A DNA stretch of 64,000 nucleotides from Octadecabacter arcticus 238 (GCF_000155735.2 NC_020910.1:1-64000), one strand, 5' to 3'; counted from the first letter of the stretch, positions 53,098-62,671 are shown. Program-made: numbers and translations. Notes: generated by a model from the sequence alone, not told the origin.

Positions 53098-53924
53098 GGT
53101 TCTGTCGCAAATTTTGGTGGCGTTTGAGTGCGGGCATCGCCCGGACATAATTATGCTGCGAGCGCCGCAAACTGCTGAAACGCGGTGAGACCGTTGGCAT
53201 GGAGCTGCCCCTTTCGGATCATGTGCGCAGTCTCGATTCCAGCCAAGGTCGCCTCGGCAGAATGGAAGGCCTTGAAGCCTAGCATCGGCCCCGTGATCCT
53301 CTTTACGAAGCGATGATCCTGTTCGATGATGTTGTTGAGGTATTTGACCTGCAGGATCTTGATCGTGTTGCCGGAGCCCATGAACTTCAGAATTACATTG
53401 ACGCTTTCCAGACCCGCCAGATTGGCGCCGCTCTTGTCGATGACAACACGGTCAGGCACGCCGTTCGTGCCAATCGCGCGCTTGAAGAATCGACGGGCTG
53501 CTGCCTTGTTGCGACGCTCAGACAGCATGAAATCAAGGGTTTTCCCCGTGTTGTCGACAGCGCGGTAATAGTAGGTCCATTTGCCTTTAACCTTGATGTA
53601 GGTTTCATCCATACGCCAAGATTCTGCAGTCGGCTTCTTACGCGACTGCGCTTGTGTCGCCAGCAGCGGCGCAAACTTAACCACCCAACGGTTCAGTGTC
53701 CCATGATCAACATCAACGCCGCGTTCCTCCATGATCTCTTCAAGATCACGGTAGGAGACCTGGTAGCGGAGATAGAAAAAGATCGCGAAAAGGATCACGT
53801 CCTTCGGGAAGTGCGTACCCTTGGAATCGATCATTGCCCTACATCCCCGACCCGTTATGTTTGCCCAAAAAGCATTGCCCCATTACGAACAGACGGGAAA
53901 GCCCAAAAACTTTGCGACAGAACC
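53098..53924 (-). mobile_element. IS6-family element, copy 6 (827 bp, complete)
   Basis: Full element with GGTTCTGTCGCAAA ends, the right border of the Fe-S/rpoH block. It interrupts a remnant of the DDE element whose end follows at 53925-53990. Flanks ttgcgcag and cgatggag do not match. Confidence 0.93.
53151..53834 (-). CDS. IS6-family transposase (copy 6)
   Basis: 227 residues, intact DDE residues. It starts MIDSKG where all other copies have MIDFKG, a single substitution; otherwise it matches copy 5. Confidence 0.93.
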   Translation of the reverse strand: MIDSKGTHFPKDVILFAIFFYLRYQVSYRDLEEIMEERGVDVDHGTLNRWVVKFAPLLATQAQSRKKPTAESWRMDETYIKVKGKWTYYYRAVDNTGKTLDFMLSERRNKAAARRFFKRAIGTNGVPDRVVIDKSGANLAGLESVNVILKFMGSGNTIKILQVKYLNNIIEQDHRFVKRITGPMLGFKAFHSAEATLAGIETAHMIRKGQLHANGLTAFQQFAALAA

Positions 53925-53990
53925 CGATGGAGTACCTTCGAATCACTCAGGCCGAAGCCGCGTGAGTCTCAAAAGACCTCAACCTATACA
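53925..53990 (+). mobile_element. Right-end remnant of the rve-type element
   Basis: TGGAGTACCTTCGAATCACT followed by gtgagtctcaaaagacct and aacctataca matches the end of the element at 61248-62290, including its final codons. The rest was lost at IS6 copy 6. Confidence 0.8.
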
Positions 53991-53997
53991 GATAAAG

Positions 53998-55314
53998 TTA
54001 GCCCAACAATTGCTCCCGCGATTGTTCAAATAGACTGCTGAGCGCGATGTGGTTTGGGCCTAAGCCGACAATGCAGTACGGGTTAAGGAATTGCCGCCCT
54101 CCAAAGAGAGTTTTGTCGGTTAAGTTGAGGTTTGCCAGAGCGCAGACCGCATCCCATTCATCGGCGATCGTGACGATCTGTTGTTTGATGATTTGGGTGG
54201 CGTCTTCGTCCGTGAGGAGGAATTCTGGTGCTGCGGCAAGGCAACTGCTCAGTGTGCTCATCCGGTTGTCCCCCTTGATGAGCATCGCCTGTGTCGCTTC
54301 ATTCCCTGTGCGACCTTGCGGGCAGATGTCATAAGCGGGGGATAGCGAGAGCATTTTGCCGTCCCAAAAGGCTGCATGATTGCGGGCATGATCGTCCGTA
54401 TTGCCGCAGAGTACATTAAAGCAGATCCGGCCAAACAGTTCTCGCAGCGTCTCCTTGGGCTTGTTGAAGCGGTGACGAATGATCTCGGCTAAATCCTCAT
54501 AGGAGGCATAGCGCGCCATCATCTCATCCAGCCCAAGGATTGTCAGCGCAGACACCATCGTTTTGCGATGCCAATCCTCACCTGTGCGGGTCCGGTCAAA
54601 GCGCTCGATCAATAGCACGTCTTTGCCGCCCGCCTCGATCATCGAGACGGAAGCGACGTCTAGGCCGCACGCAGTAGCCAACTTCATTGCGATGAATTCC
54701 GCTTTCACAACGCTATAGAGGTCTCCACTTGCCGAGAATTTGGCGATCAACTTGCGATCACCGCGATCGATAAGCGCTTTGGGCCGTGCGCCACCGATAG
54801 ACGTGCCATGGTTGAGCGCTTGATCAAGGCCGGGTGGCAGCGGGACGCCTTTCTCAATGAGACTGGCTGCCTCGATGAGTTCCTCATATGTCGCTTCGGA
54901 TTTCTGACGCGGCACATACTCTGTCGCCGATGCTTGGAAATCGAGGGCACCAATGCGGTCAGAGCCGGATGCAAGCAGGTAGGATATTTCTGTGATGTTG
55001 GCGACTTCGGCCTCACCAGCCTTTGCCCCCACCAAACGATTGATGATGACACGCCGACCCCAAGCATCCGGAGAACCGTCGCGAATGCAGCTGGCCATCG
55101 AAAGCCCAGCCGCAGGCTCAATAATACCTCGGCGAAGCGGGAGTTCCGGCTCATATATCGGTATTGCATCCTTACGGTCGAGGTAACTTGCGCCGTAGTT
55201 GAGGACGATACGGTCAGCATCTTGAGTGATGCGCCCTGCAACGACAGGGGCGGCGCTTTCCGGCAGCCAAATCCAGACAAATGCATCGGTGTGTTGAGCA
55301 AGTTTAGAAGTCAT
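53998..55314 (-). CDS. hipA: HipA-family toxin kinase
   Basis: 438 residues, Ser/Thr kinase of the HipA family (E. coli HipA phosphorylates glutamyl-tRNA synthetase and causes persistence). Visible elements: N-terminal HipA subdomain with YLDRKDAIPIYEPELPLRRG, DGSPDAWGRRVI, the P-loop-like TSIGGARPKALID, catalytic CGNTDDHARNHAAF and metal-binding LSPAYDICPQG. All are intact. It overlaps hipB by 11 bp. The downstream end lies 8 bp from IS debris but the C-terminus seems natural. Confidence 0.92.
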   Translation of the reverse strand: MTSKLAQHTDAFVWIWLPESAAPVVAGRITQDADRIVLNYGASYLDRKDAIPIYEPELPLRRGIIEPAAGLSMASCIRDGSPDAWGRRVIINRLVGAKAGEAEVANITEISYLLASGSDRIGALDFQASATEYVPRQKSEATYEELIEAASLIEKGVPLPPGLDQALNHGTSIGGARPKALIDRGDRKLIAKFSASGDLYSVVKAEFIAMKLATACGLDVASVSMIEAGGKDVLLIERFDRTRTGEDWHRKTMVSALTILGLDEMMARYASYEDLAEIIRHRFNKPKETLRELFGRICFNVLCGNTDDHARNHAAFWDGKMLSLSPAYDICPQGRTGNEATQAMLIKGDNRMSTLSSCLAAAPEFLLTDEDATQIIKQQIVTIADEWDAVCALANLNLTDKTLFGGRQFLNPYCIVGLGPNHIALSSLFEQSREQLLG

Positions 55315-55636
55315 CGTTGACCTCCTGCTTGGATGCCCGGACGCTCTTTGGAAGAAGTGTTAGTTTTTCATCAAGGCGGGCATTGTGAATGGCCAGTTCG
55401 CTCTCATCGACATCAAACAGACGAACGCCGACAAGCGTCGCGACCTCGAAGACCGTGCCGATCTCGGGGCCAGGCTCTCCTTTTTCGATGTTGTACAGTG
55501 TCGTGCGGCTAATGTTTGCACGGTCCGCAAGGTCTTGCGCCGTCATGCCGCGTTCAGTGCGGCCGACGCGGATCAGTTTGCCGAAGACAGACAAAGCCTG
55601 CTTCGTAACCCGTGAGTAGCTTCTCTTGCGCTTCAT
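55304..55636 (-). CDS. hipB: HipB-like XRE antitoxin
   Basis: 110 residues. The helix-turn-helix TAQDLADRANISRTTLYNIE is at residues about 33-52, flanked by a short N-terminal arm and a C-terminal tail (LLPKSVRASKQEVNDDF). It represses the operon and neutralises HipA. Overlap with hipA couples the two. Confidence 0.88.
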   Translation of the reverse strand: MKRKRSYSRVTKQALSVFGKLIRVGRTERGMTAQDLADRANISRTTLYNIEKGEPGPEIGTVFEVATLVGVRLFDVDESELAIHNARLDEKLTLLPKSVRASKQEVNDDF

Positions 55637-55659
55637 GTCGCACCGCCATTGTCTAATTA

Positions 55660-55690
55660 GATGGACGTGAAGATCCTTACGTCCAATATA
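55660..55690. promoter_or_regulatory. Candidate HipB operator
   Basis: TGGACGT-gaagatcctt-ACGTCCA is a 7-bp inverted repeat with a 10-base centre, about 25 bp upstream of hipB. HipB proteins bind such spaced palindromes in front of their own genes. Confidence 0.55.
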
Positions 55691-56150
55691 TTGAACGAAT
55701 ACTGTTAATGAGGAGTTGAGTCAAGTTTCTGTCCAGTACTCTGAACGCAGTGACCCTTTACGTACATATAAATGGACGAAAGCGGTTCTTGGCGCATGTA
55801 TAACGGCCAACCGACCCCATCAGAATTTGCGGGAGAGTACTGAGAACGAGACGTTTCGTTATCAGGTTTGGCGGAGGCAGGTTCTCTTGATTGAGACGTT
55901 GTCAGTCAAATTGGGGCTATTTCGCAAAAGTCATCACAGGCGTCACGTTCAAAGACGGAATTGAAGCCATCAACCCCAGCAAGATCGCCGCATGACCGAC
56001 AAGTCTCAAACACCAGATTTGACAATAACTCAGGGGGCGGCTGCCCATGGAAATTGCGGCCCGCATGAAACTGTTATTGATCCCGCGCATTACGGCATAA
56101 AGCGGCAAAACCATGAACGGCAGCAGGATATGCGTCATCGCAATAATGGT
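55691..56150. pseudogene. Gene debris: transporter fragments
   Basis: No intact gene. On the plus strand 55905-55995 reads NWGYFAKVITGVTFKDGIEA then INPSKIAA and stop, a plausible protein C-terminus. On the minus strand about 56000-56138 reads MTHILLPFMVLPLYAVMRGI then NNSFMRAAISMGSRP, resembling the EAA-loop region of a spermidine/putrescine-type ABC permease. Both look like leftovers of an interrupted transport locus. Confidence 0.5.
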
Positions 56151-56340
56151 GGTACTGTCGCAAAGTTTTTTCTTGAAGAATTTTGTTCTTCGCAGGCCTA
56201 AGTTTAGGCCTCTGGAATGCCAAATTATCTAAAATTCCTGCCACACAAGAGAAAATTTTCGGGAACTTGACGTCCAAATGTGTCAGGCGGAGAACAAAAT
56301 TCTAGTTTTTTGATGCGTCGCCAAACTTTGCGACAGAACC
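56151..56340. mobile_element. 190-bp MITE-like element with IS6-type ends
   Basis: Non-coding element whose ends read GGTACTGTCGCAAAGTTT (left) and, inverted, GGTTCTGTCGCAAAGTTT. Inside each end AGAATTTTGTTCT (or its inverse) recurs. It contains no transposase and could be mobilised by an IS6-type enzyme. It abuts the truncated IS5 copy D. Confidence 0.7.
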
Positions 56341-56693
56341 AACGTAAGTCGTGGCGCAAGCTGCACCTTGGACTGGATCTCACAACTGGAGATATCGTTT
56401 GCTCCGATTTGACAAAAGACGACGTAGGCGACCCAACTGCTTTGCCCGAACTTCTCGATCAGATTGACGCTCCTGTTAGCCGCTTTTTGGCGGATGGCGC
56501 CTATGATGGCGATCCTACCAGCGATCTGCTTGTGGACCGTTTTGGTGAAGCTATAGAGATTGTAATTCCGCCTCCGATCACGGCCGTTCTCAGCCTCGAT
56601 GCTGCCCGTGATCCAACGCCCCCCTCCGTGCCAATAAGCGTGAGACAATTGACTGGCTAAAGTTTACACTTGAGGGCGTAGGAGAACGAACCC

Positions 56694-57176
56694 ATGGTTA
56701 TGCCTTCACAATCACCACTTTCGCCAGATGCTGGATCTGGAGCCGTTTTGGCCCCAACGTCGCCTCCCCGCGTTGTTAATGCGCCGTTGGCTCCCACAGC
56801 GGAACTGACGAGCATCCCGAAGCGACGCAACTTCACAGCCAAATACAAACTGCGCATTCTGGATGAGACGGACCAAGTGGCAGACACTGGCGGGGTTTCC
56901 GCCATTCTACGGCGGGAGGGGCTTTATTCCTCTGCACTGACCGATTGGCGCCGTGCGCGGGCGGCCGGCACATTGGGTGCATTGCAGCCAATGCGCCGTG
57001 GCCCACAAAAGGCACCTGCCAATCCATTGCAAACTGAGCTGGCCAAGGCCAACCGTGAGGTGACAGCCTTGCGGCGCCGTCTGGATCAGGCGGAAGCCAT
57101 CATTGCCATCCAAAAAAAAGTGGCGGGACTTCTGGACGAGATGGAGCAGACGCAAGAGCGCAGCGGCAAATCATGA
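56694..57176 (+). CDS. IS3-family OrfA
   Basis: 160 residues: a Pro/Ala-rich leader, then a helix-turn-helix ([40 protein letters not shown]) and a leucine-zipper coiled coil ([20 protein letters not shown]). A run of eight A at 57111-57118 lies in frame as a potential slippery site for a -1 shift into orfB, which is open in that frame. Its stop overlaps orfB's ATG (ATGA). Confidence 0.9.
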   Translation: MVMPSQSPLSPDAGSGAVLAPTSPPRVVNAPLAPTAELTSIPKRRNFTAKYKLRILDETDQVADTGGVSAILRREGLYSSALTDWRRARAAGTLGALQPMRRGPQKAPANPLQTELAKANREVTALRRRLDQAEAIIAIQKKVAGLLDEMEQTQERSGKS

Positions 57177-58186
57177 TGGCCGTCGCGATTGCATTGCCCA
57201 CCGGCAGCGGCTTGACCTCGGCTGTCTGCGCCGCGCTATCATTATCGCGCGCGAGCGTTCTTCGACAGCGTGCGGCGCTGACGGCACCACCACGCACACG
57301 CCCACCGCGCGCAGCGTCTTCGCGGGCTCTACCGGAAAGGGAAAGAGACCAGGTATTGCACCACCTGCGCGAACCCCGCTTTGCGGATCAGACGCCCACA
57401 GAGGTCTTTGCCACCTTGCTGGATGAAGGCACCTATCTGTGTTCAATCCGCACGATGTATCGGATATTGGCCGCGCAGGGCGAAGTTGGCGAACGCCGCC
57501 GACAGCGCACACATCCCGTCTATCAAAAGCCTGAACTTCTAGCTGAAGCCCCCAATCAGGTCTGGTCTTGGGACATCACCAAGCTGATGGGCCCGGTGAA
57601 ATGGTCCTACTTCTATCTCTATGTCATTCTCGACATCTTCAGCCGCCGCGTTGTTGGCTGGCGCGTCGAGCACGCGGAGAGCGCCAGCCAGTTCAAAGAG
57701 CTGTTCATCGACGCGATGGAAAAACACGAGGTTCCACGCGATCAGCTGACATTGCATGCAGATCGCGGTGGGCCCATGAAGGCAAAGACGACAGCCCTGA
57801 TGCTGGTTGATCTTGGTGTGCTCAAGTCCCACAGTCGGCCCCACACCTCAAACGACAACCCGTTCTCCGAAGCCCACTTCAAAACACTGAAATATCAGCC
57901 AGAGTTCCCCAAGAACTTTGAAACCATCGAGCAGGCTCGCGCATTCTGCCGCAGGTTCTTTGCATGGTATAACCAAGACCATCATAACGCCGGGATTGGT
58001 CTGATGACGCCCGACCAAATCCATTTTGGGCAGGCCCAAGAAATCTACACCGCGCGACAAGCAACACTAGACGCGGCATTCCTCGCCACGCCCGAACGCT
58101 TCGTACACAAACCACCAAAACCGCCTCAAATCCCGACCGCCGTCTGGATCAACCCACCAAAACCAACCGAAGAAACCCAAGCCTAA
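57173..58186 (+). CDS. IS3-family OrfB transposase
   Basis: 337 residues with an rve-type catalytic domain: [11 protein letters not shown] (first Asp), [12 protein letters not shown] (second Asp) and [20 protein letters not shown] (Glu). The N-terminal HTH_21 segment ([20 protein letters not shown]) is present. Expression may come by coupling to orfA or as an OrfAB fusion by frameshifting. Confidence 0.92.
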   Translation: MMAVAIALPTGSGLTSAVCAALSLSRASVLRQRAALTAPPRTRPPRAASSRALPERERDQVLHHLREPRFADQTPTEVFATLLDEGTYLCSIRTMYRILAAQGEVGERRRQRTHPVYQKPELLAEAPNQVWSWDITKLMGPVKWSYFYLYVILDIFSRRVVGWRVEHAESASQFKELFIDAMEKHEVPRDQLTLHADRGGPMKAKTTALMLVDLGVLKSHSRPHTSNDNPFSEAHFKTLKYQPEFPKNFETIEQARAFCRRFFAWYNQDHHNAGIGLMTPDQIHFGQAQEIYTARQATLDAAFLATPERFVHKPPKPPQIPTAVWINPPKPTEETQA

Positions 58187-58529
58187 AGTCCAAAAGCCAC
58201 TGTCTCAAAGTCGTTGACACGTTCCGCCCCGAGATAAACACATCGCGGAGATTCGAGACAAAGGGCGCCTGGCATGGCAAGTTAGCAGCGGCTACAATCA
58301 CCGGAGCCGCGGCGAAGCACAAATAGGCCGCTGGAAGATGGTCATCGGCCCCAAACTGAAAGCTCGGAACTTTCCAAACCAAAAAACTGAAGTCAGGATT
58401 GGGACAAACATTCTCAACAAAATGAACGGGCTCGGCCGTGCCAAGTACGAGGCTGTTGCATGACCTAAATTATGGGTAAGGGCAATCTCGGACTTCGCCA
58501 TATCCATGCAACACGGCTGTCTATAGCGC

Positions 58530-58647
58530 TCCTGCGGGCATCCCGACTGCACTGAACAATAACCTTCGCACCGTCTTCAGCCAGCTCAATTTCATTTACA
58601 CGTTGCCCCTTCAGGCGTAAAACATGTTGCGAGATGTCGATGGTCAT
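58530..58647 (-). pseudogene. Possible transposase N-terminal fragment
   Basis: Minus-strand frame MTIDISQHVLRLKGQRVNEI then ELAEDGAKVIVQCSRDARR, cut at the IS5 end. The opening resembles the N-terminus of ISL3-like transposases, but the match is too short to be sure. Between 58648 and 58797 nothing is recognised. Confidence 0.35.
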
Positions 58648-58797
58648 ATACCTGCCCTATGTAAAGTTGTCAGAAACCTAACATATCAACAGGTTACTTG
58701 ATGGTCGGCATCTTTTCTTACTCAACAAAGCGGAGAAGAGCCGGAAGGCTTTGGCGAGAACGCCCTTGCCCGGAATGCGCAGGAGTTGTTGTTCGGA

Positions 58798-60057
58798 CTA
58801 GGCAAAGAAAGCTGTGACCTTTGGCTGGCTCAACTTTTGACGCGCGGCATGGCGGACGTCGGCAGACTGGCCGTTGATGTTACGATCAACATCATAGAGC
58901 TTGCCAATCCGATCAAGCGCCTCGCGGGCGATCTCGGATTTGGTTGAGGTCCAAAAATCATGGAAATCGCGTCGCAGGTGCGCCCAACAGGCCGCTTCGC
59001 GCAAACGCGGTACACCATCGGGTTGAGGCTCGTAGAGCTTGGCATAGACCTTGTAACCATCCGCTTGCAGGATGCCGCGGGCATTGGCCAGATGGCTGAG
59101 AACATGCTCTTCCTTCCAGTTGGACGCAAATCGATAGACAGCACCGGGTGGTGCGACCCCCGCCCAAGGACGCTGGTCACGCACATAGGCCCAGATCCGG
59201 CCTTGCCTGACACCCTTGCCCAATCCTTTGTCGCGCAGGGAGCGATCCAGCACCCGGATCGGCGTGTCATCCACTGCCCGGCAGTAAATGTTTACATGCA
59301 CGAGAGGGGGCATGCAGCAGATCGCTGCCCATGATGTCGGCCTCGATCCTCTCGATCAGAGGCAGGAGGGTATTCATGGCGCGGCCGCACCAACCGACAA
59401 GTGTGCTTTCAGGAATGTCCGCGCCCATGCGGGCAAAGATCTCGTGCTGGCGATAAAGGGGAAGGTGATCATCAAATTTGGAGACCAAAATGTGGGCCAG
59501 CAGGTTTGGTCCCGCCATACTGCCCGAGATCGGGCGGCTCGGTGCGGGCTCTTGCACCATCTTCTCACAGCGGCGACAGGATTTCTTGATGCGGGCGATC
59601 TGAATGACTTTCATCTGCGCCGCGATCATATCGAGCAATTCGCTGACATCCTCACCCACCACGCGCAGATCGCCACCACAGTCGGGACAGCATGTGCCAG
59701 GATCAAGCTCCCGCCGTTCACGCAAGGTCGCATCATACACACGCGGGCGGTGGCGCAAAGCGGGCGCAGAAGGCTCCTCTGGCGACGGTTCGTCTGCCCT
59801 TCATCGATGGGCGCATCATCGTCTTCAGCCACCGCAACCAGCAGGTCTTCGAGCGCCAGTTCCAGTTGCTCGATCTCGAGTTTGATCTTTTCCGAGGATT
59901 TGCCGAATGCCAGCTTTTGCAACTTGGCGATCTGCAAACGAAGCGCCTGGACCAGCTGATCATGGACGCGCAGCGTGGCTGCGATCTTGGCGTTTTCCGC
60001 CCGCAATGCTGCGATCATAGCCCTCAATTCGGCGGGATCATCAGGTAGGCCGTGTTG
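58798..60057 (-). pseudogene. IS66-family transposase, frameshifted and truncated
   Basis: Three successive frames together give an IS66 TnpC: N-terminal LRAMIAALRAENAKIAATLR and LQKLAFGKSSEKIKLEIEQL; middle CCPDCGGDLRVVGEDVSELL, CRRCEKMVQEPAPSRPI and GPNLLAHILVSKFDDHLPLY; then VDDTPIRVLDRSLRDKGLGK and ADGYKVYAKLYEP. Frameshifts lie near 59750 and 59290, and the C-terminal part with the catalytic Glu is missing. The apparent start ATG (60058-60060) is supplied by the end of IS5 copy E. It is of a different IS66 subtype from the intact element at 40884. Confidence 0.88.
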
Positions 60058-61145
60058 CATAGATCAAGGTCAACTCGGAACGCGCCCTACCCGAGACGGA
60101 ATTCAGGCGGTGCGTTCAAAACTTGGGCGGCCAAGGCCGGTTATCCGGTTGAGAACCCGAACGCCAATCCTGGCTTCTGTTTTCTGATTTTCGAAGTTGC
60201 GCGCCTTTAGCTTCGGCCCAATAACTGTTTTCCAGCGGCCCATGAGAGTTTCGCCCGGCTGCGGTGATTGTAGCCAGTGGCTTTTTGCCAGGCCATCCGC
60301 CCGCGGGCTGCGATCTCGGCGACATGCCAGTCACGTTCCGTTGGATCTTTGGCCGCATTGGGGCTCAGTATTGCGTTTGTGGGAGGTGGGATCGTGACGT
60401 CGATCGGCGATCCAAACCGAGTGGCAAGCAATTCAGATATTGGTTCTCCGTCGTAAACTCCATCTGCGAGGAACAGATCAACAGGACCGTCGACTTGAGC
60501 CAACAGGTCTGGCAGCGCCGTCGGATCGCCGACGTCATCCTTGGTTAAATCACAGCAGACGATCTCGCCACTGACAAAATCAAGACCGAGGTGGAGCTTG
60601 CGCCAAGAGCGCCGTTTGCGCTTTATTTTGTGCTTCTCCTCGAGCCAGTCACCCTCGCCGAAGATTTTTAGGCCAGTACTGTCCACGACCAAATGGACTG
60701 GCTTACCGCCTCCGGGCTTCTGCGTCGCACGCAGTGTTAGCCCACTGCTCCTGCGCGATAAGGTGGAGAAATCAGGCACTGCGATTTCAACCCCAAGCAA
60801 CCCCGCGATACTGCGCATCAGGCCTTGGGTCTGGCGCAGCGGTTGTTTGAAAACCACGCCCAGCGTCAGACAAATCTCAACCGCTAGGTCCGAATACTTA
60901 CGCTGGTCACCTCGGGTTGTCCGAGGCGGTGCCGACCACAGGCCAAGCGCGTCTTTGCTGATCCAAACAGTCAGATCACCGCGTTGTCGCAGGCCTTCGT
61001 TGTATTCGGACCAGTTGGTCACCCGTTGCTTTTGCTTCGTGATATTGTCACGACGAGCGGCGTTGAACTTGTGCGGCATTTAGAGCATCCTGAAAGGAAC
61101 TGACCGCCTCGATATCAGCGCAGGGGCGATCCCTGCAACAACTCC
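60050..61145 (-). mobile_element. IS5-family element, copy E
   Basis: About 1.1 kb, from gccgtgttgca near 60051 to the inverse of gttgttgcaggga near 61145. More similar to copy A than to B/C/D. It cuts the IS66 pseudogene. Confidence 0.82.
60103..61079 (-). pseudogene. IS5-family transposase with C-terminal frameshift
   Basis: Reads MPHKFNAARRDNITKQKQ through YNHRSR, where a frameshift near 60248 gives AKLSWAAGKQLLGRS and a stop at 60207; the original frame continues to GRPSFERTA at 60103. [13 protein letters not shown] and FLADGVYDGEP are intact, but the C-terminal Glu region is out of frame. Confidence 0.85.
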
Positions 61146-61189
61146 ACGCTGGTATGAGTTCAGATAGATGTGAGACAAAATTTTGTTGC

Positions 61190-62290
61190 CAAGATTTAGG
61201 CGACCTCGGAGACTGAGAATTGAAAGAAACCAGCTCACGAGGCCATTATGCAAATCATCGGACTGCACAAGAACGTTTATAAACTTTATGCTTGGGCGCG
61301 GACACAAGAATGTTTGGACGTGTACCGTATCAAATACGAAGGTCAGGTTCGGCAATGGGACGACTTACGTACAGAGGGCGTTTCTCTATCAAAGTGCGCT
61401 GAATTCGTCGGCATCTCGCGCGCGACATATTACTGTCACAAGCGTATTTTGAAGGATTTGGCGCAGGCAATCATACCGCCTTCAAAGGCTCCCAAACGCT
61501 GCAACAAGTCACAGTGGGGCGAGGCAGAAAAGCAATTGGTGCTTGAGGCCCGCCGCGACAATGAAACCTACGGTAAGGAGAAAATAGGGGCCATCTTGCG
61601 TCGCGACAAAAAGCAAACCATGAGCGATAGCACCGTGGGGCGCATTTTGAGCTTTCTAAGGAAAAAAGGCCTGATCACACGATCAAGATCTGCGCCCCAA
61701 AAGCGCAAGCGTAATTTTTCCAAGGGGCATGCCAAGAGATGGAAATATAGGGATTACAAAGATATTGTGGTTGGCGAGCGTGTGCAGATCGATCATATGA
61801 CTGCCACGAAGAACGGCGTCACGTGCAAACACTTTCAAGCCTGGGAGAGGTGTAGCAAGCATATCCACGCGCAAGTTTATTCGAATGCCACGGCACGCTC
61901 TGCCAAACGGTTTTTGCAAGAACTCGTGGAAATAGCTCCCTATAAGATCATCTCAATTCAAGTCGATGGCGGGTCTGAGTTTATGGCCGATTTTGAGACA
62001 GCGTGCGAACAGATGGAGATCCCGCTCATTGTGCTGCCGCCAGCAAGGCCAAAATACAACGGTGGTGTCGAGCGCGGTAACCGCACCTTCCGCGAAGAGT
62101 TCTATGCATGTCGTGATCTCATTGCCGACAGCATAGGAGCGATGCGGTTTGAACTTCGAAAAGCCGTCGATAAATACAACACATTCAGGCCTCATCATGC
62201 CTTGAAAGGCAAGACACCAATGGAGTAAATTCGAATCACTCAGGCCAAAGTCGTGTGAGTCTCAAAACACCTGAACTTATACAACCTATA
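61190..62290 (+). mobile_element. rve-type DDE element (IS481-like), complete or nearly so
   Basis: Transposase gene plus a right end gtgagtctcaaaacacctga and aacctatacac near 62290. Remnants of the same end are at 39899-39944 and 53925-53990, so the element was once present in at least three places. The left end is not clearly delimited. Confidence 0.65.
61248..62228 (+). CDS. Integrase-core (rve) transposase
   Basis: 326 residues. N-terminal helix-turn-helix (GVSLSKCAEFVGISRATYYC), a linker with KKQTMSDSTVGRILSFLRKK, then the catalytic core: VQIDHMTATKNG (Asp), IQVDGGSEFMADFE (Asp) and YNGGVERGNRTFREEFY (Glu), closing with TFRPHHALKGKTPME. The layout is that of IS481-type enzymes. All three acidic residues are present. 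Confidence 0.88.
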   Translation: MQIIGLHKNVYKLYAWARTQECLDVYRIKYEGQVRQWDDLRTEGVSLSKCAEFVGISRATYYCHKRILKDLAQAIIPPSKAPKRCNKSQWGEAEKQLVLEARRDNETYGKEKIGAILRRDKKQTMSDSTVGRILSFLRKKGLITRSRSAPQKRKRNFSKGHAKRWKYRDYKDIVVGERVQIDHMTATKNGVTCKHFQAWERCSKHIHAQVYSNATARSAKRFLQELVEIAPYKIISIQVDGGSEFMADFETACEQMEIPLIVLPPARPKYNGGVERGNRTFREEFYACRDLIADSIGAMRFELRKAVDKYNTFRPHHALKGKTPME

Positions 62291-62363
62291 CACTTGACGA
62301 TACCATATACGCTGGTTAGGAAATAATTGTTACGATCTATATGTAGCGCCATTCAAATTTAGC

Positions 62364-62381
62364 CGTTACTCTTTTGTAACG
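62364..62381. promoter_or_regulatory. Inverted repeat in the gvpA promoter region
   Basis: CGTTAC-tctttt-GTAACG, a perfect 6-bp inverted repeat, lies directly before a TATAGT (62385-62390) that could be the -10 box of gvpA. It is 29 bp from the start codon. A related GTTACGATC occurs at about 62330. It is a candidate regulator site for gas vesicle expression. Confidence 0.45.
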
Positions 62382-62409
62382 CTATATAGTCAATAAAAGG
62401 AATATAATC

Positions 62410-62613
62410 ATGGCCGTAAGCAAAATGAACTCTTCAAGCAGCCTTGCAGAAGTTGTCGATCGCATTCTGGATAAGGGTGTTGTGATCGATGCATGGGTAC
62501 GCGTATCGCTTGTAGGTATCGAATTAATCGCCGTTGAAGCACGTGTGGTTATTGCCGGTGTTGACACTTACCTTAAGTACGCTGAGGCCGTAGGTCTTAC
62601 TGCTGAAGCATAA
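62410..62613 (+). CDS. gvpA: Gas vesicle structural protein GvpA
   Basis: 67 residues, the main shell protein of gas vesicles. It reads [40 protein letters not shown] and then [17 protein letters not shown], matching GvpA along its full length; the two amphipathic helices and the beta hairpin are conserved. AAAGGA at 62396-62401 is the ribosome site. A very stable hairpin follows the gene. The vesicle lets the cell float, common in polar sea-ice relatives of this group. Confidence 0.96.
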   Translation: MAVSKMNSSSSLAEVVDRILDKGVVIDAWVRVSLVGIELIAVEARVVIAGVDTYLKYAEAVGLTAEA

Positions 62614-62633
62614 ACTGGCTGACGTCAGGATGG

Positions 62634-62671
62634 GATGAAATCCCACGCCCTTATGGGTGTGGGATTTCATC
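62634..62671 (+). terminator. Strong hairpin after gvpA
   Basis: GATGAAATCCCAC and its exact inverse GTGGGATTTCATC, extended inward by GCCC/GGGT around a TTAT loop, give a 17-bp stem. It is followed by TAAATTACTTG rather than a T-run, so it may be an attenuator or RNA-stabilising hairpin that lets gvpA mRNA far exceed that of the downstream gvp genes. Confidence 0.8.

Larger units (their letters stand above)
56625..58226 (+). mobile_element. IS3-family element, complete
   Basis: About 1.6 kb, inserted in IS5 copy D. The terminal regions are imperfectly inverted (TGCCAATAAGCGTGAGACAA versus the inverse of the right end, TGTCAACGACTTTGAGACAG). It encodes orfA and orfB. A second right end of the same element lies at 16906-17068. 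Exact ends are uncertain by a few bases because of the C-run at the junctions. Confidence 0.9.
56341..58525 (+). mobile_element. IS5-family element, copy D, split by an IS3 element
   Basis: Two blocks, 56341-56624 and 58227-58525, together match the second half of the copy C transposase ([20 protein letters not shown] through [11 protein letters not shown], then [20 protein letters not shown] to KYEAVA). The first half was lost at the MITE. The two blocks join exactly at DPTPRDKH, with CCCC shared at both junctions as a short target duplication. Confidence 0.9.

Noticed and set aside
5301..53924. Simple IS6 transposition with 8-bp target duplications
   Set aside because: The flanks of each complete copy were compared and none match, so simple insertion does not explain their present sites.
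55716..55964. 82-codon frame upstream of the transporter debris
   Set aside because: Composition is unlike a real protein, there is no ribosome site, and it overlaps a better C-terminal fragment in another frame.
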